Assembly (NCBI GenBank): GCA_030642545.1
Contig: DAOWNP010000093.1
Location: 1-8,598 of the forward strand
Direction: 5' to 3'
Length of the DNA stretch: 8,598 nucleotides
From: Desulfobacteraceae bacterium
GTDB taxonomy: Bacteria; Desulfobacterota; Desulfobacteria; Desulfobacterales; DAOWNP01
Under the pieces are notes generated by a model. That model made no database searches. It saw only the letters and a list, made by a program, of their open reading frames with translations, and had not been told where the DNA came from. The position numbers and the translations under genes were made by a program. Of the stretch, positions 1-6,141 are shown in pieces. Numbering within the stretch: position 1 is the stretch's first letter; the number at the start of each line of letters is the position of its first letter.

Positions 1-387
1 TTAAATCTTGGAAAAGATAGAGATGAGGCAGTGGAAATTGCAAAAGAGGTGTTGGATTTTTTAGGATTAAAAGGATTTGAAGACAGGGTAACTCATAAAT
101 TATCAGGTGGTGAGAAAAGATTGGTCGCACTGTCTACTGTTCTTGCTATGAAGCCTGATGTACTTTTATTAGATGAGCCAAGTACAGGTCTTGATAATTT
201 TACCAAAGAAAAAATTACATCTGTATTAAAAGATCTGGATTTAACATATCTGATTATCTCCCATGAAAATGATTTTTTGCTGAATGTAACTGATACTGTT
301 TGTGTTATGGAAAATGGCAGGATTCTACAAAGTGTTGATGCACATCAGTATCTTCACAAACATCCGCATCCAGTAGCTGTTAAATAA
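1..387 (+). CDS. ECF/CbiO-type ABC transporter ATP-binding protein, 5'-truncated
   Basis: This is the C-terminal part of an ATPase that powers a membrane uptake transporter, most like the CbiO/NikO (cobalt/nickel) energy-coupling-factor group. The frame is open from base 1; a GTG at 31 is internal, since the upstream codons (LNLGKDRDEA) already match the family. The ABC signature LSGGEKR lies at 100-120, Walker B plus catalytic Glu (VLLLDEP) at 160-180 followed by the D-loop SxGLD, and the switch His (ISHEN) at 262-264. Walker A and the Q-loop lie upstream of the window. The tail is histidine-rich (DAHQYLHKHPHP), a feature often seen in Ni/Co-type ATPases of this group, so metal uptake is the best guess; the substrate cannot be proven without the S and T components. 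It faces the NAS-like genes tail to tail with a 43-bp gap, so it belongs to a different transcript. Confidence 0.88.
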   Translation, partial: LNLGKDRDEAVEIAKEVLDFLGLKGFEDRVTHKLSGGEKRLVALSTVLAMKPDVLLLDEPSTGLDNFTKEKITSVLKDLDLTYLIISHENDFLLNVTDTVCVMENGRILQSVDAHQYLHKHPHPVAVK

Positions 388-430
388 TCTTAGGATTTTA
401 GCCTTGTTCTTAGGAAACTTACATCTGGTA
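388..430. other. Convergent intergenic gap with short direct repeat
   Basis: This 43-bp gap separates two genes that end towards each other. It holds two copies of TCTTAGGA (388-395 and 408-415). No GC-rich hairpin with a T-run is visible, so how transcripts from the two sides are terminated is unclear. Confidence 0.4.
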
Positions 431-1243
431 TTATTTTGTAATTAAAAAGACCGAAGTATTATTAACCGGAGGTTTAGGGTGTATACGTGCATATTCTTTA
501 AATTTATGGGGAATATGTAAAACCGGTTTGTCATCAAGAAGGCATCTTAAGCCTTTTTCATAGATTCTATAGGAAAGTTTTGTTCCACTATCAATTGTTT
601 TTGCAAGATAATTAAAAATTTCATCTTTGGGGTATGCATCAGCACCAACTATGATCATTTGGACTTTTTCACAGACAGGCAGGGATAAATGGTTTCCTGA
701 AATAATACGGATAGAGTCTGTGAGTTTCAGGGCTTTGATAAGTTTTTGGGAAAGGTTTGCATATTTCGGAATATGTTCAATACCGATACCTCTAATCCCA
801 TATTGTTTAAAAAGAGATATAAGGCTTATTGGCAGAGGACCGCTTCCGATAAAGACAACCATATCATTTGCTTTCAGATATCCTCCTTTATATTCCATAT
901 GCGCAAGTTCAATATAATTGGGATAAAATTTAAAATGTTTAAATAATGTCCATGGATCTGATTTATCAATAACCGACTGAACAAACTCAATCTCCATTTT
1001 CAGCCCGTATGTTTTTTTCAAGCAGGAGATATGTTTTATAACTCGCTGAATCTTTTTATCATGAAGTATTTTTTCAACATCCGTGTTATCAATATCTATT
1101 GCAGCTAGACGGTTCAGTCTCTCGAAATGCATGCGGAAATTATCAGAAGGTTTGTGAAGTATTTCATTTTCTGAAAAATTGCTAAGGTAAGAATAAATAT
1201 ATAGAAATTCATCTTTAATATAAGATAGTTTGCTTTTTTTCAT
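431..1243 (-). CDS. Nicotianamine synthase-like protein A (270 aa)
   Basis: Probable SAM-dependent aminobutyl-transferase of the NAS fold; this family includes plant and archaeal nicotianamine synthases and staphylopine-pathway CntL, which build metallophores. The SAM-site loop FIGSGPLPIS is at residues 131-140, close to the FIGSGPLPxT of plant NAS. Upstream is a FxxYPNY-like segment (104-110). E84 and Y110 are 26 residues apart, the same spacing as the catalytic Glu81/Tyr107 that I recall for the Methanothermobacter enzyme. A C-terminal R226-x4-GLR element and the ending VNNTSVF correspond to the family's RSxxGxR and NSV motifs. At 270 aa it is close to the archaeal length. Its ATG overlaps the TGA of the upstream paralogue by 4 bp (ATGA), so the two are translationally coupled. 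No signal peptide or membrane segment: cytoplasmic. The product (nicotianamine, a staphylopine-type intermediate or something new) cannot be deduced. Confidence 0.8.
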   Translation of the reverse strand: MKKSKLSYIKDEFLYIYSYLSNFSENEILHKPSDNFRMHFERLNRLAAIDIDNTDVEKILHDKKIQRVIKHISCLKKTYGLKMEIEFVQSVIDKSDPWTLFKHFKFYPNYIELAHMEYKGGYLKANDMVVFIGSGPLPISLISLFKQYGIRGIGIEHIPKYANLSQKLIKALKLTDSIRIISGNHLSLPVCEKVQMIIVGADAYPKDEIFNYLAKTIDSGTKLSYRIYEKGLRCLLDDKPVLHIPHKFKEYARIHPKPPVNNTSVFLITK

Positions 1244-2169
1244 TCCTCTATCTCCGCAAAAACAGTGGTATTGTTTACCCTTTCGGTGGGAAAAATTTCT
1301 TTGGTTATTTTAAAGCCTTTAATATCTGAGGACTGCACGGGCTTATACAAAACAGCACGCATACCTGTATAAGTACGAAAAATAATAAAAGCATCGTCTC
1401 TCTTTTTCAGAATCTTTTTCAGGTTTTTAAAAATACGTGCTTTAGGTTCTGCGAGAGCAGCAATAAGAGCTATGTTCCAGTTGAGTTTTTCAAGATCTAA
1501 ATCATTGCTGTGTATGATTTTTATCTCTTTTTCTAAGCCAAGCGATAAGACTACTTTTTTTGACAACTTTACTGTTTCACTGCAAGCATCTAACCCTGTT
1601 GATTTTATGCCGTATAAATGATTTAACAGGATCAGGCTCATAGGAACAGCACCGCATCCGACAAAGATCAGTTTGCTGTTATTTGTAATATGCATAGCCT
1701 GTATCTGATTTTTTATCAATGTATCATAGCGGGGATAGAGTGAATACGTTTTAAGCGTTTTCCATGGGTTGTCTGACTCTATCAATTTTTGTGCGAGATG
1801 CATTTCATGAACATCGAAAAATCTGCTGTAATAAGAACGAATTGTTGGGAGTACTCTGCGGATATCCGGTTCTTCAAGGATCAATTTCGCAAGATGAGTG
1901 CCTGTATTCATATGAGCAAGATCATCTAAAATCTGATAAAGTCTGTAAAGTTCATCAGGTTTAAGAGACTCAAGCATATTACTTGTATAATGCTTTATTT
2001 GAGCAGCAAACTCCATGATATGCGGTTTAATAATAACTACACTTGTATGGCAATCTTTACAACAACCTGAAAAAGCATGTTCATCTAATTCATGTTTGTG
2101 TGAATAATTTATATCATGCATATTGTATTTTTTAAACAAAACAGTATTATAAGTCAACTTTTTTATCAT
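1240..2169 (-). CDS. Nicotianamine synthase-like protein B with His/Cys-rich N-terminus (309 aa)
   Basis: Paralogue of the downstream protein, co-linear with it at a constant offset of 38 residues: FVGCGAVPMS (169-178) sits where the partner has FIGSGPLPIS, and E122 and Y148 sit opposite E84 and Y110. RTYTGMRAVLY (265-275) is a clear match to the NAS RSxxGxRAFLY motif, and VNNTTVF (298-304) to the C-terminal motif. The SAM loop is divergent (GCGAVP instead of GSGPLP). The extra N-terminal segment carries five His and three Cys within residues 18-41 (H18, H24, H26, H31, C36, C37, C40, H41), which suggests a metal site. No clear Shine-Dalgarno precedes the ATG at 2169 or the next ATG at 2121; I keep the long start, and either includes the His/Cys segment. 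First gene of a two-gene operon; possible promoter in the palindrome at 2210-2283. Product unknown. Confidence 0.75.
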   Translation of the reverse strand: MIKKLTYNTVLFKKYNMHDINYSHKHELDEHAFSGCCKDCHTSVVIIKPHIMEFAAQIKHYTSNMLESLKPDELYRLYQILDDLAHMNTGTHLAKLILEEPDIRRVLPTIRSYYSRFFDVHEMHLAQKLIESDNPWKTLKTYSLYPRYDTLIKNQIQAMHITNNSKLIFVGCGAVPMSLILLNHLYGIKSTGLDACSETVKLSKKVVLSLGLEKEIKIIHSNDLDLEKLNWNIALIAALAEPKARIFKNLKKILKKRDDAFIIFRTYTGMRAVLYKPVQSSDIKGFKITKEIFPTERVNNTTVFAEIEE

Positions 2170-2219
2170 TTAAAAAAACAAGACATTTTAAGTTTAATCT
2201 GATAAATAACAGTATTGTC

Positions 2220-2235
2220 TGGTTAGAATTTTGCA
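2220..2235 (+). promoter_or_regulatory. Candidate sigma-54 promoter, rightward (left arm of palindrome)
   Basis: TGGTTAGAATTTTGCA has GG at 2221-2222 and GC at 2233-2234 with exactly 10 bp between them, and a perfect TTGCA -12 box; the -24 box is weaker (TGGTTAG against TGGCACG). Predicted start is near 2246, about 85 bp ahead of the activator gene at 2332, which would suggest autoregulation. Confidence 0.4.
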
Positions 2236-2257
2236 CGAGGGAAGTTTATTTGTTTCC

Positions 2258-2273
2258 CGCAATTTCCTAACCG
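2258..2273 (-). promoter_or_regulatory. Candidate sigma-54 promoter, leftward (right arm of palindrome)
   Basis: On the minus strand CGGTTAGGAAATTGCG also shows GG-N10-GC (GG at 2272-2271, GC at 2260-2259). It is the inverted copy of the left-arm motif, so not independent evidence, and is a weaker match. Predicted start near 2247, reading towards the NAS-like operon starting at 2169. Confidence 0.3.
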
Positions 2274-2331
2274 GACACTACTGGATAAATAAACAAGATT
2301 ATTAATAAACCATGAAGTTTGGGATAACGCT

Positions 2332-3762
2332 ATGATCAAGCCTTTGTATTCATATATAAACGGTCTTATGACAAAATCTATTGATTTTAGTAATTTGATA
2401 GATGAAATACCTGTTGGAATTTTAATACTTGATTGTGATCGCAGAGTTGTCTATTTAAATAGAGCCTTTGAAGCATTGTCAGGCTTTTCCATTGCTATGG
2501 CATATGGGATTAAATGCTGTAATGTATTAAGAAGTGCAGCATGTATTACCCGTTGTCCTGTTCTATATATAAATAGTAATAATAGTAATACTCTTTCCTG
2601 TGAAAGTGATATGATTAATTTAGACAGGCAGCGTTTGCCTATCCATATAACCACTGCAAAAATTATAGATAACGAAGGAAATACAACCGGTTTTATTGAA
2701 ACCATTGAAGATATCAGGGCATCTCAATCTTTTGAACAGAAAAAAAATGCAGCATATAGTTTTGCAAATATTATTGGAAGAAGTCCGCAAATGGAAAAAA
2801 TCTTCCAGATACTTCCTGTGCTTGCCCAAAGTGATGTATCTGTTTTAATTACCGGTGAAACAGGTACAGGAAAAGATCTCGCTGCTGAAGCTATTCATCA
2901 GACATCGTCAAGAGCATCAGGACCCTTTATAAAAATAAACTGCGGAGCCTTTCCAGAAACATTGCTTGAGTCTGAAATATTCGGTCATCAGAAAGGGGCA
3001 TTTACCGGAGCAATTGAAAATAAACAAGGGCGTTTCAAACTTGCACATAATGGAACAATATTTCTTACAGAAATCGGAGACCTGCCACTACCTCTTCAGG
3101 TAAAGCTGTTAACTTTTTTAGATGATAAAATAATTTATCCCTTAGGTGGTACAAAAGGGTTCACTGCTGATGTAAGAATTATTGCTGCAACCAACAGGCA
3201 TCTTGAGGAGATGGTTAAAGAAAAGAGCTTTAGAAGAGATCTTTTTTTTAGACTTAATGTTGCAAGGATACATATGCCGCCTCTGCGAAATCGTGAAGGG
3301 GATATCAGGTTGTTACTTGATTATTTTTTTAACAGTTATAAAAAACTCCAGAATAAAAATGTTACCGGGTTTTCCAAAACAGCAATGCAGTTCCTCATAA
3401 ATTATTATTATGAAGGGAATATAAGGGAATTAAAAAACATTGTGGAATATTCAGTTAATATTACCACAGGGGGAAAAATAGAGAAGGAAAATTTACCTTC
3501 CTACCTTTTTGATGCAGTTTCTATATCAAAACAAGTTCCCATTGAAGTTAAAAATCACTCTATAAAAAATCATGATTTGTGGACTACTGATGTTTCAGAC
3601 AAAAATATTAAAAAAGTGCCGGAAACCTGGGCTTCTGTCCAAAGACAGATGATAATAGATACACTTAAAAAAACAAATGGTAAAAAAAGTGAGGCAGCAA
3701 GGCTTCTTGGATGGGGAAGAAGTACGCTCTGGAGAAAAATAAAACAATATGGGATTGATTGA
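2332..3762 (+). CDS. PAS-containing sigma-54-dependent transcriptional activator (476 aa)
   Basis: Bacterial enhancer-binding protein that would remodel sigma-54 RNA polymerase. An N-terminal PAS domain (about 20-130) carries a cysteine cluster C62, C63, C71, C75 (KCCN...CITRCP), seen in PAS regulators of sulfate reducers and possibly a redox or metal site. The AAA+ domain (about 145-380) has Walker A GETGTGKD (175-182), an intact sigma-54 contact loop GAFTGA (222-227), sensor I AATNR (285-289), the arginine-finger segment DLFFRLNV (303-310) and sensor II GNIREL (362-367). The Walker B segment reads GTIFLTEIGD (241-250): the Mg-binding Asp of the usual FLDEIG is Thr246. A Fis-type helix-turn-helix ends the protein (about 440-476, KKSEAARLLGWGRSTLWRKI). 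There is no receiver domain, so the signal probably enters through the PAS domain. The start ATG has only a weak GGGA upstream. Divergent from the NAS-like operon. Confidence 0.92.
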   Translation: MIKPLYSYINGLMTKSIDFSNLIDEIPVGILILDCDRRVVYLNRAFEALSGFSIAMAYGIKCCNVLRSAACITRCPVLYINSNNSNTLSCESDMINLDRQRLPIHITTAKIIDNEGNTTGFIETIEDIRASQSFEQKKNAAYSFANIIGRSPQMEKIFQILPVLAQSDVSVLITGETGTGKDLAAEAIHQTSSRASGPFIKINCGAFPETLLESEIFGHQKGAFTGAIENKQGRFKLAHNGTIFLTEIGDLPLPLQVKLLTFLDDKIIYPLGGTKGFTADVRIIAATNRHLEEMVKEKSFRRDLFFRLNVARIHMPPLRNREGDIRLLLDYFFNSYKKLQNKNVTGFSKTAMQFLINYYYEGNIRELKNIVEYSVNITTGGKIEKENLPSYLFDAVSISKQVPIEVKNHSIKNHDLWTTDVSDKNIKKVPETWASVQRQMIIDTLKKTNGKKSEAARLLGWGRSTLWRKIKQYGID

Positions 3763-3853
3763 CAATTGTTAATCTTATATACATACTTAAATCATTGTGA
3801 TATTTATTGAAAAAATAATAAACGGTGGAAGTGTTGTGTACTTGTTTCTACTC
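3763..3853. other. First part of the 314-bp gene-free gap
   Basis: The gap 3763-4076 holds no convincing coding frame. This first part shows only a short imperfect palindrome at the gene end (about 3756-3773, centred on ACAATTGT). The rest contains the 144-bp palindrome, the A/T hairpin and the ribosome binding site GGGGAG (4060-4065) of the next gene. I see no clear sigma-70 or GG-N10-GC promoter. Confidence 0.4.
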
Positions 3854-3997
3854 AACAGGTTGTTACAAAACGCAATTTATCCAATTTCTATGTTAGAAAA
3901 TAAATTTGATCCTCGAAATACAACTAAGTATGCCTGTGGTCAAATTTATTTTCTGCCTTGAACACAGAAGAAATTTTCATTCTTTAGGCAACCTGTT
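3854..3997. repeat. 144-bp interrupted palindrome
   Basis: The outer arms AACAGGTTG (3854-3862) and CAACCTGTT (3989-3997) are perfect inverted repeats. The inner arms AGAAAATAAATTTGA (3895-3909) and TCAAATTTATTTTCT (3940-3954) are a second perfect 15-bp pair, and the spacing between inner and outer arms is almost symmetric (32 and 34 bp). The structure resembles a decayed miniature element or a large RNA hairpin. No target-site duplication is visible outside the outer arms. Confidence 0.5.
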
Positions 3998-4038
3998 AAT
4001 AAAAAAACTTGAAAATATAATATATAAGTTTTTTTATT
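3998..4038. terminator. A/T-rich bidirectional terminator-like hairpin
   Basis: AATAAAAAAACTT (3998-4010) and AAGTTTTTTTATT (4026-4038) form a perfect 13-bp inverted repeat around a 15-nt loop, abutting the 144-bp palindrome. The stem is weak, but the T-run in its downstream arm fits termination after the activator gene; a role for opposing transcription is also possible. Confidence 0.4.
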
Positions 4039-4076
4039 GAAATTATTTTGGTTCTTTTTGGGGAGTATTTTTAAAT

Positions 4077-4448
4077 ATGTTATACAAAATAACAATTCCT
4101 GTATTTCATGATGAGATTGCACCGCGTTTTGATCTTGCTACTGAAATTCTAATCATCATACTTTCAAAAAATAATATTGTAGAAGAAAAAAAAACAGTTG
4201 TGCTGTCTCGTTCATCGGCTGATGACTTGTGTCATGTTTTGATATCAGAAAATATTAATACTCTTATTTGCGGGGCAATTGAAGATGAATATTATCAATT
4301 TTTGAAATGGAAAAAAATTAATGTATTTGACTCTGTTATAGGAAAATGGACATATGTTTTTGATCAGTGGTTGAAAAAGAGTTTAAATTCTGGAGACATT
4401 CTTTTAAAAAGAAAAATAGAAGGTCAATATGTATTGGAAAAATCTTAA
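4077..4448 (+). CDS. NifX/NafY-like dinitrogenase iron-molybdenum cofactor-binding family protein (123 aa)
   Basis: Small cytoplasmic protein of the family of NifX, NafY and the C-terminal domain of NifB, whose members bind iron-sulfur or FeMo-type cofactors. Matching features are the first strand KITIPVFHDEIAPRFDLA (4-21), like the family's IAIPVxxxxVSPxFDxA, and the signature TLICGAIE (62-69), followed by a G-x(2)-I/V segment typical of this RNase-H-like fold. Length fits a single-domain member. Start is supported by GGGGAG 11 bases upstream. It is the first gene of the kinase operon and its end overlaps the kinase start by 20 bp. No nif genes are seen, so a role in nitrogenase assembly is not implied; a metal-cluster carrier or sensor accessory for the kinase is inference. 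No His/Cys cluster is seen beyond C52 and C65. Confidence 0.75.
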   Translation: MLYKITIPVFHDEIAPRFDLATEILIIILSKNNIVEEKKTVVLSRSSADDLCHVLISENINTLICGAIEDEYYQFLKWKKINVFDSVIGKWTYVFDQWLKKSLNSGDILLKRKIEGQYVLEKS

Positions 4449-6141
4449 TAAAATATTTTTTATTAAAAAACGGTCATTAGACCATTATGAGGTTTTGAAA
4501 AGAAACATAATAATTGTTATGCTTCTTATTACAATTATTCCTCTTATAACTATGCTTGTCATTAACTATTTTCAATACCGATTTCATCTAAAAGATCAGG
4601 TCATGTCACCACTTTATGCCATGATTGAAAAAACCCGTCACTCCTTTGAACTTTTTTTAGATCAAAGGCTTGCTATTATACGTTTTATTTCAACTAGTTA
4701 TAGATTTGAAGAACTTTGTAATGAAAAGATAATCAGAAAAATCCTTATTTCTCTTAAAAGAGAGGGGTTTGGTTTTGTTGATATAGGTCTGATTAATTCC
4801 AAAGGAGATTTGATTAGTTATGCAGGTCCTTATTCTCTCTTGGGCAAAAACTATTTAAAACAAAACTCTTTTCAGGCAGCACAAATTAAAGGGGAATATA
4901 TAAGTAATGTTTTTATGGGTCATAGAAAGTACCCTCATATTGTTATTGCGGTTCAGCATTTGAGAGATAATGGGCAAACCTGGATATTAAGAGCAACAAT
5001 TGGAACCTATTTTTTTGACAATTTGATATCTTCAATGAGATTACCGAGGAAAACAGATGCATTTCTCATAAGTAAAGAAGGGGTTTTTCAAACAAATTCT
5101 CTTTATTATGGCAATACTTTGGAGGAGTGTCCCATAAAAATATCAAACAACAGTTTTAAGTCCAGCAGTGTTGAACAAAAAGACAGCAGTAACCGGAATA
5201 TTATTATAGTAAGTACTGCTCTTTCCATTGCAGATTATATTTTGGTGATAGTGCAGCCCCAGTCTGTAGCCATGGAATCATGGTATGCTCTTAAAACAGA
5301 AATGATTATTATTGTGTTAATTAGTTTTAGTATCATCATTTTTACAATTGTAAGAATGAGTGATATACTTGTCAAAAAGATTAAAACATCTGATAAAAAC
5401 AGGGAAAAGGTTTTAGATGAGCTTCAGCATACCCAGAAGCTTTCATCTGTAGGCCGTCTCGCAGCAGGGGTAGCTCACGAAATTAACAATCCTCTTGCTA
5501 TTATAAACCAAAAAGCAGGTTTAATGAGTGATCTTATTTATCTGTCAGATGGTTTTGATAAAAAAATAAAATTTACAGAACTTACAGAATCTATTCTTAA
5601 ATCTGTAGACAGGTGTCGGAAAATAACACACAGGCTGCTTGGTTTTTCCAAACGAATTGACATTGAGATTGAGCCGATTAATATCAATAAAATTATTAAC
5701 GAGGTTCTTGAATTTCTTGAAAAAGATATTTTGTACAGGCGGCTTGATATACATATGAACCTGCTTGATTCTTTGATAATCATAAAATCTGACCATGGAC
5801 AAATTGAGCAGGTGTTACTCAATTTGTTAACAAATGCTTTTGATGCAGTAGAAGATTTTGGCATAATTGAAATTGAAACAAAAAATAATATAAGTGGTGG
5901 AATTCGTATAAAAATTAAAGATAATGGATGTGGTATTCCCAAAAATCTTATCAAAAATATTTTTGATCCGTTTTTTTCTACAAAAAAAGATAAGGGAACA
6001 GGATTAGGTCTTTCAATAACTTATGGAATTATAAAAAAACTTGGTGGAGAAATCAGTGTAAGCAGTAAAGAGAAGGAAGGAACGGTTTTTATTATTGATC
6101 TTCCTTATAAATTTAATGAAATGGAGCAGGTAAATGAGTAA
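4429..6141 (+). CDS. Membrane sensor histidine kinase, double-pass with extracytoplasmic (Cache-like) sensor (570 aa)
   Basis: Two-component kinase with TM1 at about 26-47, an extracytoplasmic sensor of roughly 240 residues that looks like a double-Cache domain (for example GFVDIGLINSKGDLISYAGP), and TM2 at about 292-312. A short linker leads to a HisKA-type dimerisation domain with phospho-acceptor H350 in GVAHEINNPLAII. The ATPase domain is complete: N-box NLLTNAFDAV with N469, G1 DNGCGIP (498-504), F-box FDPFFSTKK, and G2 GTGLGLS (523-529). It should therefore be an active kinase. The ATG at 4429 overlaps the upstream gene and is preceded by AGAAGG at a good distance. Its stop overlaps the following response-regulator start by 8 bp, so that receiver is the expected partner, though it now carries a stop codon. 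The ligand is not evident. Confidence 0.92.
   Translation: MYWKNLNKIFFIKKRSLDHYEVLKRNIIIVMLLITIIPLITMLVINYFQYRFHLKDQVMSPLYAMIEKTRHSFELFLDQRLAIIRFISTSYRFEELCNEKIIRKILISLKREGFGFVDIGLINSKGDLISYAGPYSLLGKNYLKQNSFQAAQIKGEYISNVFMGHRKYPHIVIAVQHLRDNGQTWILRATIGTYFFDNLISSMRLPRKTDAFLISKEGVFQTNSLYYGNTLEECPIKISNNSFKSSSVEQKDSSNRNIIIVSTALSIADYILVIVQPQSVAMESWYALKTEMIIIVLISFSIIIFTIVRMSDILVKKIKTSDKNREKVLDELQHTQKLSSVGRLAAGVAHEINNPLAIINQKAGLMSDLIYLSDGFDKKIKFTELTESILKSVDRCRKITHRLLGFSKRIDIEIEPININKIINEVLEFLEKDILYRRLDIHMNLLDSLIIIKSDHGQIEQVLLNLLTNAFDAVEDFGIIEIETKNNISGGIRIKIKDNGCGIPKNLIKNIFDPFFSTKKDKGTGLGLSITYGIIKKLGGEISVSSKEKEGTVFIIDLPYKFNEMEQVNE

Larger units (their letters stand above)
2201..2292. mobile_element. 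MITE-like 74-bp palindrome with 9-bp target-site duplication
   Basis: A non-coding imperfect palindrome (2210-2283) starts with CAGTATTGTCTGGTTAG and ends with CTAACCGGACACTACTG. The arms pair over about 18-24 bases with few mismatches, then an inner GGGAA/TTCCC stem closes on an AT-rich loop. It is flanked exactly by the direct repeat GATAAATAA (2201-2209 and 2284-2292), as expected for a target-site duplication. Terminal inverted repeats plus a 9-bp duplication and no coding capacity fit a miniature element mobilised in trans, possibly by an IS4-like transposase (duplications of about 9-12 bp); that family assignment is inference. It sits between the divergent NAS-like operon and the sigma-54 activator gene. 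The same structure would also form a strong hairpin in RNA. Confidence 0.65.

Noticed and set aside
627..917. Open frame of 96 codons on the plus strand, antisense to NAS-like protein A
   Set aside because: It lies entirely inside a well-supported minus-strand gene, has no family motifs and no convincing ribosome binding site.
2047..2061. CKDCH as a c-type heme attachment motif in NAS-like protein B
   Set aside because: CxxCH is matched, but there is no signal peptide and the enzyme should be cytoplasmic, so covalent heme attachment is unlikely; a metal site is the better reading.
3823..3841. Sigma-54 promoter in the gap before the NifX-like gene (GGTGGAAGTGTTGT)
   Set aside because: The -12 position reads GT instead of GC and the boxes match poorly.
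3854..3997. Target-site duplication around the 144-bp palindrome
   Set aside because: The flanks (ending TTTCTACTC and starting AATAAAAAA) share no direct repeat, so insertion cannot be shown as it can for the 2210-2283 element.
5538..5954. Open frame of 138 codons on the minus strand within the kinase gene
   Set aside because: It is antisense to the H-box/ATPase region of the kinase; its open reading comes from the codon pattern of the real gene.
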